A program made the translations under genes and the position numbers. From an uncultured Pseudomonadota bacterium (lineage in GTDB: Bacteria > Pseudomonadota > Gammaproteobacteria > Burkholderiales > Usitatibacteraceae), in the NCBI GenBank assembly GCA_946885905.1, contig CAMPHL010000201.1, positions 1 to 5,558 of the forward strand: a DNA stretch of 5,558 nt, read 5' to 3'. The number at the start of each line of letters is the position of its first letter. The stretch's first letter is position 1. This document shows positions 1 through 5,558 of the stretch, in pieces. The notes below the pieces were generated by a model that made no database searches, was not told the origin of the DNA, and saw only the letters and a list, made by a program, of their open reading frames with translations.

Positions 1-904
1 GGGCGAGGGCGAACCGCACGGCGAGCATCCGCGGGATGTGGCCGCGGGCGAAGTGGCCCAGCTCGTGGGCGAGCACCGCCTCGACCTCCTCGGGGGTGAG
101 CCGCTCGAGCAGCGTGTCGAAGAAGACGATGCGCTTGGTGCGGCCGAACCCGGTGAAGTAGGCGTTGCCGTGGCTCGAGCGCTTGGAGCCGTCCATCACG
201 TAGAGGCCCGAGCTCGTGAAACCGCAGCGCGCGAGCAGCCGCTCGATGCGCCGGCGCAGGTCCTGGTCATCCAATGGGTTGAAGCGGTTGAAAAGCGGCG
301 CGATCCAGCGCGGGAACGCGACCACGAGCACGAGCGTGAAGGCCATCCACGCGAGCCAGGCGTAGAACCACCAGAACGAGCCCGCGTGCTCCAGCAGCCA
401 GAAAACGGCGAGCAGCAGCGGTGCCCCCAGCGCGGCGGCGAGCAGCAGGCCCTTGAGCATGTCGGCCGCGAAGAGCCTCGCCGTCATGCGGTTGAAGCCG
501 TGGCGCTCCTCGACCACGAACGTGCGCCACAGGTCGAAGGGCATCGACGCGAGCGCCCCCGCGAGGAGCACACCGAACACCGTTCCCAGGTGGCGCGCAT
601 ATCCGTCGCCCAGCAGGCGAGCGGACAGGGCATCGATCGCGGCGATGCCGCCACCCACCGTGAGGAAGAGCAGCAGGACGCCATCGATAGCCGCGAGCTC
701 GAACAGACTCAAACGTTGCTTGTCCAGCGTATAGTCGGCCGCGCGCCGGTGGGATTCGATCGGGATGAGGCCGGCGAAGTCGGCGGGCACCTCGCCGCGG
801 TGCAACGCCACATGGCGCGCCTGGCGCAAGCCCAGCCACAGGCGCCATGCGAGGGCGGCGGTGACGAAGGCGATGAAGATGATGGAGAAGGCGGAAGCGC
901 TCAA
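1..904 (-). CDS. M48 family (Ste24/CAAX protease-like) membrane zinc metallopeptidase, C-terminus cut off
   Basis: Integral-membrane zinc endopeptidase of family M48, which cleaves membrane or prenyl-type substrates in eukaryotes; bacterial substrates are mostly unknown. The minus-strand frame is open from 904 to the window edge (301 codons; full-length relatives are about 410-420). The catalytic motif HELGH lies at residues 280-284 (bases 53-67). Upstream are family hallmarks: VVEERHGFN at about 130-138 and NAYFTGFGRTK at about 247-257. Hydrophobic segments fall near residues 3-17, 66-88, 106-122, 152-172 and 176-200. The third zinc ligand, a downstream Glu, would lie beyond the window. The start is taken as TTG (904-902) because it gives MSASAFSIIFIAFV, beginning just before the first membrane segment as in relatives. 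There is no ATG in frame nearby and no clear Shine-Dalgarno. A GTG at 961-959 is possible but would overlap the orn start. The family assignment is firm; the exact start is not. Confidence 0.93.
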   Translation of the reverse strand, partial: MSASAFSIIFIAFVTAALAWRLWLGLRQARHVALHRGEVPADFAGLIPIESHRRAADYTLDKQRLSLFELAAIDGVLLLFLTVGGGIAAIDALSARLLGDGYARHLGTVFGVLLAGALASMPFDLWRTFVVEERHGFNRMTARLFAADMLKGLLLAAALGAPLLLAVFWLLEHAGSFWWFYAWLAWMAFTLVLVVAFPRWIAPLFNRFNPLDDQDLRRRIERLLARCGFTSSGLYVMDGSKRSSHGNAYFTGFGRTKRIVFFDTLLERLTPEEVEAVLAHELGHFARGHIPRMLAVRFALA

Positions 905-954
905 GGCGTTTGGACGATAGCGATGGGGCGTGACACAATCGGCGCGGCAAGCAA
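905..954. promoter_or_regulatory. Short divergent intergenic region between the M48 peptidase gene and orn
   Basis: Fifty bases separate two divergent starts, so promoters for one or both genes must lie here or inside the opposing gene. For orn the best candidate is TTGGAC (910-915), 18 bases, then CACAAT (934-939), only a moderate match to sigma-70 consensus and 15 bases from the ATG. That would give a very short leader. No convincing minus-strand promoter or operator is visible. Confidence 0.3.
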
Positions 955-1512
955 ATGGCACACGACAAGACCCCGCTGGTCTGGATAGACATGGAAATGT
1001 CGGGCCTCGTTCCCGAGCGCGACCGCGTGCTCGAGGTCGCGATGGTCGTCACCGACGCGGACCTGAAAGTCCTCGCCGAAGCTCCGGTCTACGTGGTCCA
1101 CCAGCCCGACGAGGTCCTGGAGGCCATGGACTCGTGGAACAAATCCACCCACGGCAAGTCCGGACTGGTGGACAAGGTCCGCGCCTCCACGTTCACCGAG
1201 GCCGAGGTCGAGGCGCGCCTGGTCGAGTTCCTGCGGCCCATCGTCGCCGAGCGCACCGCTCCCCTCTGCGGCAACACCGTGCACCAGGACAGGCGCTTCA
1301 TGGCCCGTTACCTTCCGCTCCTGGAGGCGTACCTGCACTACCGGATCGTCGACGTCTCCACGCTCAAGGAGCTCGCCAAGCGCTGGCGGCCCGAGGTGCT
1401 CGCCGGAGTGACCAAGGAAGGCAAGCACGAAGCGCTCGCCGACATCCACGAATCGATCGAGGAGCTGCGGCACTACCGCCGCACTTTCCTGGTCGCGCCG
1501 GAGCAGGCCTAG
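955..1512 (+). CDS. orn: Oligoribonuclease (DEDDh 3'-5' exoribonuclease)
   Basis: Orn degrades the 2-5 nucleotide RNAs left by other nucleases to mononucleotides, including pGpG from cyclic-di-GMP breakdown, in the cytoplasm. The 185-residue product matches the usual length (E. coli Orn is 181) and is collinear with it. Exo I carries Asp12 and Glu14 (WIDMEMSGL), Exo II carries Asp112 ([11 protein letters not shown]), and Exo III carries His158 and Asp163 (HEALADI). These give the full DEDDh set at the same numbering as the E. coli enzyme. Other family signatures include [11 protein letters not shown] and [12 protein letters not shown]. The ATG at 955 places the first catalytic Asp at the usual distance from the N-terminus; the Shine-Dalgarno is weak. 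The gene is divergent from the M48 peptidase and convergent with glpK, its stop lying 25 bases from the glpK stop. Nothing suggests loss of function. Confidence 0.98.
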   Translation: MAHDKTPLVWIDMEMSGLVPERDRVLEVAMVVTDADLKVLAEAPVYVVHQPDEVLEAMDSWNKSTHGKSGLVDKVRASTFTEAEVEARLVEFLRPIVAERTAPLCGNTVHQDRRFMARYLPLLEAYLHYRIVDVSTLKELAKRWRPEVLAGVTKEGKHEALADIHESIEELRHYRRTFLVAPEQA

Positions 1513-1531
1513 GGCCGCGTCGGGCCGCTGC

Positions 1532-1545
1532 AGGGCGCTAGCCCT
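1532..1545. terminator. Weak hairpin between convergent orn and glpK
   Basis: The inverted repeat AGGGC-GCTA-GCCCT forms a 5-bp GC-only-but-one stem with a 4-base loop and overlaps the glpK stop codon. It is the only hairpin seen in the 25-base convergent gap. Neither strand has a following T-tract, so it is not a canonical intrinsic terminator. It may be chance in GC-rich DNA or a weak bidirectional element. Confidence 0.2.
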
Positions 1546-3028
1546 CCGCCCAATCGAGCGAGCGCTGCACCGCGCGCTTCCAGCCGGACAGCCGCGCCTG
1601 GGCCTCTTCGCGCGGCACATGCGGCTCGAAGACCCGATCCCGCGCCCAGAGTGAAGCGATCTCGGCCTCGTCCCGCCAGAACCCGGTGGCGAGTCCCGCG
1701 AGGTAGGCCGCGCCCAGCGCCGTGGTTTCCGTGACCTTCGGGCGGACCACGGGCACGCCCAGCAAGTCGGCCTGCAGCTGCATCAGGTGGTTGGAGGCCG
1801 TCGCGCCGCCATCGACGCGTAGCTCGGAGAGCGCCAGCCCCGAGTCGTTCGCCATCGCCTCGATCAACTCGGCGCTCTGGAACGCGATCGCTTCGAGCGT
1901 GGCGCGCGCGAGGTGCGCCCGCGTCGTCCCGCGCGTGATGCCCACGATGGCGCCGCGCGCCCTCGGATCCCAGTAGGGCGCGCCCAAGCCGGACAGCGCG
2001 GGCACGAAGTAGACCCCGCCCGAGTCGGGAACCGAGGCCGCGAGCGCATCGATGTCCGCCGCGCGCGCGATGATGCCGAGGCCGTCGCGCAGCCACTGGA
2101 TCGCGGCGCCCGCGATGAAGACGCTACCCTCGAGCGCGTAGTGCGTGCGCTCCCCGCGGCGCCAGCCCACGGTCGCGACAAGCCGGTTGCGGGAGACCGC
2201 CGGCTTTTCGCCCGTGTTCATCAGCAGGAAGCAACCGGTCCCGTAGGTGTTCTTCGCCATGCCGGGGCGATGGCAGGCCTGGCCGAAGAGCGCGGCCTGC
2301 TGGTCGCCGGCGATGCCGGCGACCGCGATGCCGCCGGGCAAACCTTCGCAGGCCGTGGTGCACGCGATGCCGCTCGAGTCCACGACCCGCGGCAGCACCG
2401 CGCCCGGGATGTCGAGCAACGCGAGCAGGTCGTCGTCCCACTGCAGGCGCCGGATGTCGAAGAGCAGCGTGCGCGAGGCGTTGCTCACGTCCGTCACGTG
2501 CGCTCGACCGCCCGAGACCTGCCACGCGAGCCAGGTGTCGATCGTGCCGAAGGCGAGCTCGCCGCGGCGGGCGCGCTCCCGCGCTCCGGGAACGTTGTCG
2601 AGCAGCCAGGCGAGCTTGGTGCCCGAGAAGTAGGCGTCGAGCACCAACCCCGTGCGCTCCGCAAACAGCGCTTCGTGGCCGGCATGTCGCAGAGCGTCAC
2701 ATCGCGACGCGGTGCGGCGGTCCTGCCACACGATCGCATTGGCCACGGGCCGGCCCGTGGCGCGATCCCAGAGCAGCGTGGTCTCGCGCTGGTTGGTGAT
2801 GCCGATCGCCGCGACGTCGGAGGCGGCGAGCCCGGCCTTGGCGAGCGCCTGGGCAGCCACGTCGCGCTGCGTGTTCCAGATCTCGAGCGCATCGTGCTCC
2901 ACCCATCCCGGCTGTGGAAATATCTGGCGGAATTCTTGCTGGGCTGAAGCGAGCACGTGCCCGTCGCGCCCGAAGGCTATCGCGCGCGAGCTCGTGGTGC
3001 CCTGGTCGAAGGCTAGAACGGCCTTCAT
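1538..3028 (-). CDS. glpK: Glycerol kinase
   Basis: Cytoplasmic FGGY-family kinase that converts glycerol and ATP to sn-glycerol-3-phosphate. The 496-residue product is full length (E. coli about 502). The N-terminal phosphate-binding motif FDQGTTSSR is at residues 7-15. Glycerol-contacting residues are Arg81-Glu82 (NQRETT), Tyr133 (DAYFSGTK) and the catalytic base Asp242 ([13 protein letters not shown]). NTYGTGCF (260-267), GLGAPYWDP and VDGGATASN complete the ATP domain. The ATG at 3028 places the phosphate loop correctly, but the Shine-Dalgarno is poor. The segment before GIAGDQ reads [11 protein letters not shown], where E. coli has the GGKGGTR loop that binds fructose-1,6-bisphosphate. 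The C-terminal [10 protein letters not shown] differs from the E. coli IIA-Glc contact site. Those two E. coli-type controls are therefore probably absent (inference). It appears monocistronic; no glpF or glpD is in the window. Confidence 0.98.
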   Translation of the reverse strand: MKAVLAFDQGTTSSRAIAFGRDGHVLASAQQEFRQIFPQPGWVEHDALEIWNTQRDVAAQALAKAGLAASDVAAIGITNQRETTLLWDRATGRPVANAIVWQDRRTASRCDALRHAGHEALFAERTGLVLDAYFSGTKLAWLLDNVPGARERARRGELAFGTIDTWLAWQVSGGRAHVTDVSNASRTLLFDIRRLQWDDDLLALLDIPGAVLPRVVDSSGIACTTACEGLPGGIAVAGIAGDQQAALFGQACHRPGMAKNTYGTGCFLLMNTGEKPAVSRNRLVATVGWRRGERTHYALEGSVFIAGAAIQWLRDGLGIIARAADIDALAASVPDSGGVYFVPALSGLGAPYWDPRARGAIVGITRGTTRAHLARATLEAIAFQSAELIEAMANDSGLALSELRVDGGATASNHLMQLQADLLGVPVVRPKVTETTALGAAYLAGLATGFWRDEAEIASLWARDRVFEPHVPREEAQARLSGWKRAVQRSLDWAEG

Positions 3029-3129
3029 ATGACGGGTGTAAGTATCGGAGGGCTTTGGTTTTTACGGCGATCATACGTTAAAATCCCCGGAGAACCGGCG
3101 CCACCTGGAGCAGGGATCAGGAGAGTTCC
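3029..3129. promoter_or_regulatory. Divergent promoter region for glpK (leftward) and the unknown-propeller-MoaD operon (rightward)
   Basis: This 101-base region between divergent starts is locally AT-richer than its surroundings. Rightward, TTGGTT (3055-3060), an 18-base spacer and TAAAAT (3079-3084, five of six consensus bases) make a plausible sigma-70 promoter, predicting a leader of about 40 nt. Leftward, TATGAT (3075-3070, five of six) could be the glpK -10, but its -35 is poor. The two candidate elements almost abut, so polymerases would compete if both are used. No operator for a known glycerol regulator could be recognised. Confidence 0.45.
3119..3123 (+). promoter_or_regulatory. Shine-Dalgarno AGGAG for the gene starting at GTG 3130
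   Basis: AGGAG ends six bases before the GTG at 3130. This strong, well-spaced site decides the non-ATG start of the uncharacterised gene; no ATG near it in frame has comparable support. Confidence 0.75.
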
Positions 3130-3930
3130 GTGGGACTTCTAGACGATCTTAAAAAACAGGCCGACGACCTCAAGGCCAAGGACACCGACCGCACGGAGAG
3201 CATGCGCACGACCGCCGTCGCGGTCGACCACGCGCTGCGCCGCGTCTTCCTCTACATGAACGACCTCGGCAAGCAGCTGAACGTCGTCCAGATGCCCAGC
3301 CCGTTCAAGTACAACCTGCCTTCCGTGGGTGACATCGACGGCCTCACGCTGAAGGACGTCTTCGTCGACTTCCGTTCCAAGCACTTCATCGACAAGGACT
3401 ACTACGGCGAGGTGCACTGCGCCTACCGCAACTGGTCGGACAAGGTGCTCACGGTGAAGAAGGGCCCGGACGAGATGGAGAAGTTCCGGGACGTCCTCTG
3501 GCAGTCCAACATCGAGCACAAGAGCGAGCAGTTCCGCGACCAGCGCAAGGTGATCACGCACGAGGTCTTCAAGATCAACTGCGAGTTCCGCGTGCAGGCC
3601 AAGATCGAGGGCGACCACGAGACCGGCAAGATCAAGATCGTCACGAAGAACGTGGGCGCGCTCGAGGTCGACCTCTTCATGCTGACGGCGCAGGAGTTCA
3701 ACGAGAAGGCGGTCGAGGAGTTCGCCAAGTACTTCATCGGGCGGCCGAACAGCTGGGCCGACCTCGTCAAGCGCTCGGTGCTCGTGGCCAAGCCCGCGAC
3801 GAGCACGGTGCCGCCGCGGCCCAGGCAGGAACCGAAGTACGTGATCCACAAGGAACCCGATCCGGCGCCGCAGGAAGAGAAGAAGGGCGGCCTGCTGGGT
3901 TCGTTGAAGTCCCTCATCAAGAAGGACTGA
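3130..3930 (+). CDS. Uncharacterised charged cytoplasmic protein, first gene of the rightward operon
   Basis: I do not recognise a named family. The 266-residue product has no signal peptide or membrane segment, so it is probably cytoplasmic. An amphipathic, charged N-terminal helix (about 2-19) leads into a mixed alpha/beta core (about 25-215) rich in Lys, Asp, Glu and aromatics. An alternating stretch near 148-182 (FKINCEFRVQAKIEG and on) looks like antiparallel beta strands. A Pro-rich linker (about 222-250) ends in a basic amphipathic tail (GGLLGSLKSLIKKD). Both ends carry a GLLxxLK motif, at residues 2-8 and 254-260. Past the first ten or so codons, codon choice is very biased to C/G-ending codons, which suggests high expression. 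The GTG start has a strong Shine-Dalgarno. The stop lies 15 bases before the propeller gene, implying cotranscription. No catalytic motif is apparent. The coding call is firm; function is unknown. Confidence 0.9.
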   Translation: MGLLDDLKKQADDLKAKDTDRTESMRTTAVAVDHALRRVFLYMNDLGKQLNVVQMPSPFKYNLPSVGDIDGLTLKDVFVDFRSKHFIDKDYYGEVHCAYRNWSDKVLTVKKGPDEMEKFRDVLWQSNIEHKSEQFRDQRKVITHEVFKINCEFRVQAKIEGDHETGKIKIVTKNVGALEVDLFMLTAQEFNEKAVEEFAKYFIGRPNSWADLVKRSVLVAKPATSTVPPRPRQEPKYVIHKEPDPAPQEEKKGGLLGSLKSLIKKD

Positions 3931-3945
3931 GCGGGGGCCACGCCC

Positions 3946-5067
3946 GTGCGCCGCCTCGCCGTCCTGGTGGGCACGCGCAAGGGACTCTTCGTCCTTTCGG
4001 CCGACCGCGGCCGGCGCCGCTGGCGCATGAACGGTCCCCACTTCCTCGGCGAGGCGGTCAACCACGCGCTGCTCGACCCGCGCGACGGGCGCACCCTGGT
4101 GGCCGCAGTCAAGGCGGGGCATCTCGGTCCCACCGTGTATCGTTCGCAGGACCTGGGCACGACGTGGAAGGAGGCTTCCCGCCCGCCGCAATTCGCCAGG
4201 GCCGAGGGCGCCGGGGGCGACGCCGTCGATCACGTCTTCTGGCTCACGCCGGGGCATGCGAGCCAGCCGGGACGGTGGTATGCGGGCACCAGCCCGCAGG
4301 GCTTGTTCGTGAGCGATGACGGCGGGGCGAGCTGGGAGGGTGTGGCCGGCTTCAACGGATTGCGCGGCACCGCGCCCTGGATCGCGCGCGGCCAGGACGC
4401 GCCGCCGGACGGGGCCACCCTGCATTCGATCAACGTCGATCCAGCCGATCCGCGCCACCTGTACATCGGGCTTTCCGCCGGCGGCGCCTTCGATTCGGAC
4501 GACGGGGGCGCCACCTGGAAACCACTCAACGGCGGTTGCGCGGCCGATTTCCTGCCCGATCCCGAGGCCGAATACGGCCACGATCCGCATTGCCTGCGGG
4601 TGCACCCCTCGAGCGGGGACGTGTACCAGCAGAACCACTGTGGCGTATACCGTCTCGACCGGAAGGCGAGGCGCTGGGAGCGCATCGGAAGCGCGATGCC
4701 GAGGGAGATCGGCGATATCGGGTTCCCCCTGGTGCTGCATCCGCGCGATCCGGCCACGCTCTGGGTCTTCCCGATGGACGGCGGCTCGGTGTGGCCGCGG
4801 GTCCCGATCGGGGGCAAGCCCGCCGCGTACGGCTCGCGCGATGCGGGGCGCAGCTGGAAGCGGCTCGACAAGGGGCTGCCGCGCGCGCAAGGCTGGTTCA
4901 CGGTCAAGCGGCAGGCCATGTGCGCCGATGCGATGCAGCCCCTAGGGCTCTATTTCGGCACCACGGGCGGCGAGGTGTGGGCGAGCTTCGACGAGGGCGC
5001 GAGCTGGCAATGCCTGGCGCTGCACTTGCCGCAGATCCATTCGGTGGAGTCCGCCCTCACGGCATGA
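3946..5067 (+). CDS. BNR/Asp-box repeat beta-propeller protein (sialidase-fold-like), function unknown
   Basis: A 373-residue protein with at least five Asp-box (SxDxGxxW) repeats: SQDLGTTW (67-74), SDDGGASW (123-130), SDDGGATW (184-191), SRDAGRSW (297-304) and SFDEGASW (347-354). They are spaced about 45-115 residues apart, as expected for a beta-propeller. Similar proteins are often auto-annotated as exo-alpha-sialidase or glycosyl hydrolase. However, there is no signal peptide and I see no FRIP/YRIP sialidase motif, so sialidase activity is not supported. It is probably cytoplasmic. His- and Asp-rich segments (PHFLGEAVNH, YGHDPHCLRVHP, QQNHCGVY) could line a ligand or metal site (inference). 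The GTG start gives MRRLAVLVGTRKGLF, and GGGGG eight bases upstream may serve as ribosome site. The stop overlaps the start of the MoaD-like gene by ATGA, so the two are probably translationally coupled. Confidence 0.92.
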   Translation: MRRLAVLVGTRKGLFVLSADRGRRRWRMNGPHFLGEAVNHALLDPRDGRTLVAAVKAGHLGPTVYRSQDLGTTWKEASRPPQFARAEGAGGDAVDHVFWLTPGHASQPGRWYAGTSPQGLFVSDDGGASWEGVAGFNGLRGTAPWIARGQDAPPDGATLHSINVDPADPRHLYIGLSAGGAFDSDDGGATWKPLNGGCAADFLPDPEAEYGHDPHCLRVHPSSGDVYQQNHCGVYRLDRKARRWERIGSAMPREIGDIGFPLVLHPRDPATLWVFPMDGGSVWPRVPIGGKPAAYGSRDAGRSWKRLDKGLPRAQGWFTVKRQAMCADAMQPLGLYFGTTGGEVWASFDEGASWQCLALHLPQIHSVESALTA

Positions 5068-5324
5068 GGGTGCTGCTTCCGAGCCCGCTCGCGTCCTATA
5101 CCGCCGGCGCCCGCGAAGTGGAGGCCGACGGGGATACGCTCGAGGGGATCCTGGCGGACCTGGACCGGCGCTATCCCGGCATCCGCTTCCGCATGATCGA
5201 CGAGCAGGACGCCATCCGCCCGCACATCAAGATCTTCGTGAACCGCGAGCAGGCCGCATCCATCGGCCGGCCGCTCGCCCCCGGCGACGAGGTGCTCGTG
5301 GTAGCCGCCCTGTCGGGGGGCTGA
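5064..5324 (+). CDS. MoaD/ThiS-family ubiquitin-like sulfur-carrier protein
   Basis: An 86-residue beta-grasp protein ending in ALSGG. The exposed C-terminal Gly-Gly is the feature that E1-like enzymes adenylate and convert to a thiocarboxylate in sulfur carriers such as MoaD and ThiS. Other family marks are the N-terminal strand MRVLLPSPL, a helix about 25-37 (TLEGILADLDRRY), IKIFVNRE (55-62) and the pre-tail LAPGDEVLVVAALSGG (71-86). The length is nearer MoaD (about 81) than ThiS (about 66), but no moaE, moeB, thiG or thiF gene lies in the window, so molybdopterin synthesis cannot be assumed. The ATG at 5064 overlaps the preceding stop. The nearest GGAG is 14 bases upstream, too far to be a good site, so translation likely relies on ribosomes finishing the propeller gene. 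This implies linked stoichiometry and perhaps a shared job. The fold call is strong; the pathway is unknown. Confidence 0.92.
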   Translation: MRVLLPSPLASYTAGAREVEADGDTLEGILADLDRRYPGIRFRMIDEQDAIRPHIKIFVNREQAASIGRPLAPGDEVLVVAALSGG

Positions 5325-5390
5325 CTCGTTGTAAGATTGCCCTCGTCACCCGCTGGCAAAATTACAAAGCCCATTCCTTAGGAGGACCCG
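5325..5390 (+). promoter_or_regulatory. Leader region upstream of ugpB
   Basis: The 66-base gap is AT-richer than the surrounding genes, and the AT-rich patch CAAAATTACAAAG (5357-5369) could hold a -10 element. I could not pair it with a good -35 at normal spacing. No hairpin-plus-T-tract terminator was seen, so readthrough from the upstream operon is possible. Confidence 0.25.
5380..5385 (+). promoter_or_regulatory. Shine-Dalgarno AGGAGG for ugpB
   Basis: A perfect AGGAGG lies five bases before the ATG at 5391, fixing the start and predicting efficient translation, as is usual for an abundant periplasmic binding protein. Confidence 0.85.
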
Positions 5391-5558
5391 ATGTTCCGCA
5401 AATCCCTTTTCGCGGCGTTCGCCCTTGCCTTCTCGTGCGGCGCGCAGGCCCAGACCGAGATCCAGTTCTGGCATTCGATGGGCGGCGCCCTCGGCGACAA
5501 AGTCAACGAGCTCGCCAACAAGTTCAACGCCTCGCAGAAGGACTACAAGGTGGTGCCC
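5391..5558 (+). CDS. ugpB: sn-glycerol-3-phosphate ABC transporter, periplasmic binding protein (5' part only)
   Basis: UgpB captures sn-glycerol-3-phosphate and glycerophosphodiesters in the periplasm for the UgpAE membrane pore and UgpC ATPase. Only the first 56 residues are present; full-length proteins are about 435-440. A Sec signal peptide is clear: MFRK, a hydrophobic core (LFAAFALAF), and a probable cut after AQA (residue 20/21). The mature start EIQFWHSMGGALGDKVNELA resembles the E. coli segment [20 protein letters not shown], and NKFNASQKDYKVVP matches QRFNAENPDYKIVP. FWHSM is typical of UgpB among cluster 1 sugar-type binding proteins, although another solute-binding protein of that cluster remains possible from this short piece. 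The remaining ugp genes would be expected to the right. Its presence near glpK fits glycerol-3-phosphate use. Confidence 0.9.
   Translation, partial: MFRKSLFAAFALAFSCGAQAQTEIQFWHSMGGALGDKVNELANKFNASQKDYKVVP

Noticed and set aside
38..988. A 316-codon plus-strand open frame
   Set aside because: It is antisense to the M48 peptidase, is Glu/Arg/Ala-rich without a recognisable domain, and runs through the divergent promoter gap into orn.
1513..1537. Direct repeat GGGCCG in the orn/glpK gap as a functional repeat
   Set aside because: Six bases repeated once in GC-rich DNA is expected by chance.
901..1620. A 239-codon minus-strand open frame crossing orn
   Set aside because: It is antisense to orn and overlaps the ends of glpK and the peptidase gene; no family resemblance.
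1913..2947. A 344-codon plus-strand open frame
   Set aside because: It lies entirely antisense to glpK, whose catalytic motifs are intact. Composition is typical of a shadow frame.
3085..3110. CCGG repeats in the leader as a possible riboswitch or attenuator hairpin
   Set aside because: Only four-base self-complementary stems can be drawn, and there is no conserved riboswitch core or T-tract.
3139..4890. A 583-codon open frame on the minus strand
   Set aside because: It is antisense to two well-supported plus-strand genes, reads as Arg/Leu/Val/His-rich low-complexity protein without motifs, and spans the boundary between them. This is the usual mirror of G/C-ending codons.
4536..5324. A 262-codon reading that fuses upstream sequence to the MoaD-like protein
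   Set aside because: The upstream part is out of frame with the propeller gene and Arg/Ala-rich. The MoaD-like protein starts naturally at ATG 5064, giving the normal family length.

Overview
The window is GC-rich (about two thirds G+C by eye) and tightly packed. Strong G/C bias at third codon positions leaves many long open frames antisense to real genes. The best fit is a proteobacterium, most likely a betaproteobacterium. The reasons are the near-canonical proteobacterial oligoribonuclease, the Ste24-type M48 peptidase divergent from it, and a periplasmic sn-glycerol-3-phosphate binding protein with a classical Sec signal. The placement is an inference from protein character, not from a search.

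Layout, left to right. Minus strand, 1-904: most of a membrane-embedded M48 (Ste24/CAAX protease-like) metallopeptidase, its C-terminus cut off by the window edge. A 50-base gap separates it from the divergent orn (955-1512, plus), which encodes oligoribonuclease with all DEDDh residues. orn converges on glpK (1538-3028, minus), a full-length glycerol kinase. A 101-base divergent intergenic region (3029-3129) then fires rightward into an apparent three-gene operon: an uncharacterised 266-residue protein (3130-3930), a cytoplasmic BNR/Asp-box beta-propeller protein (3946-5067), and a MoaD/ThiS-like ubiquitin-fold protein ending in Gly-Gly (5064-5324). The last two overlap by the four bases ATGA. 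After a 66-base gap the 5' end of ugpB begins (5391 to the window edge).

Two themes can be read. The flanks deal with glycerol and glycerol-3-phosphate: GlpK makes glycerol-3-phosphate in the cytoplasm, and UgpB captures it in the periplasm for an ABC importer whose other genes would lie to the right. Between them sits the least explained part, the unknown protein, Asp-box propeller and ubiquitin-like carrier. The translationally coupled propeller/Gly-Gly carrier pair is the strongest candidate for an undescribed system. No E1-like activating enzyme, JAMM protease or molybdopterin gene is visible here to give it a conventional role.

No RNA genes, mobile elements, CRISPR arrays or long repeats were found. 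No stretch over 300 bases lacks a gene.
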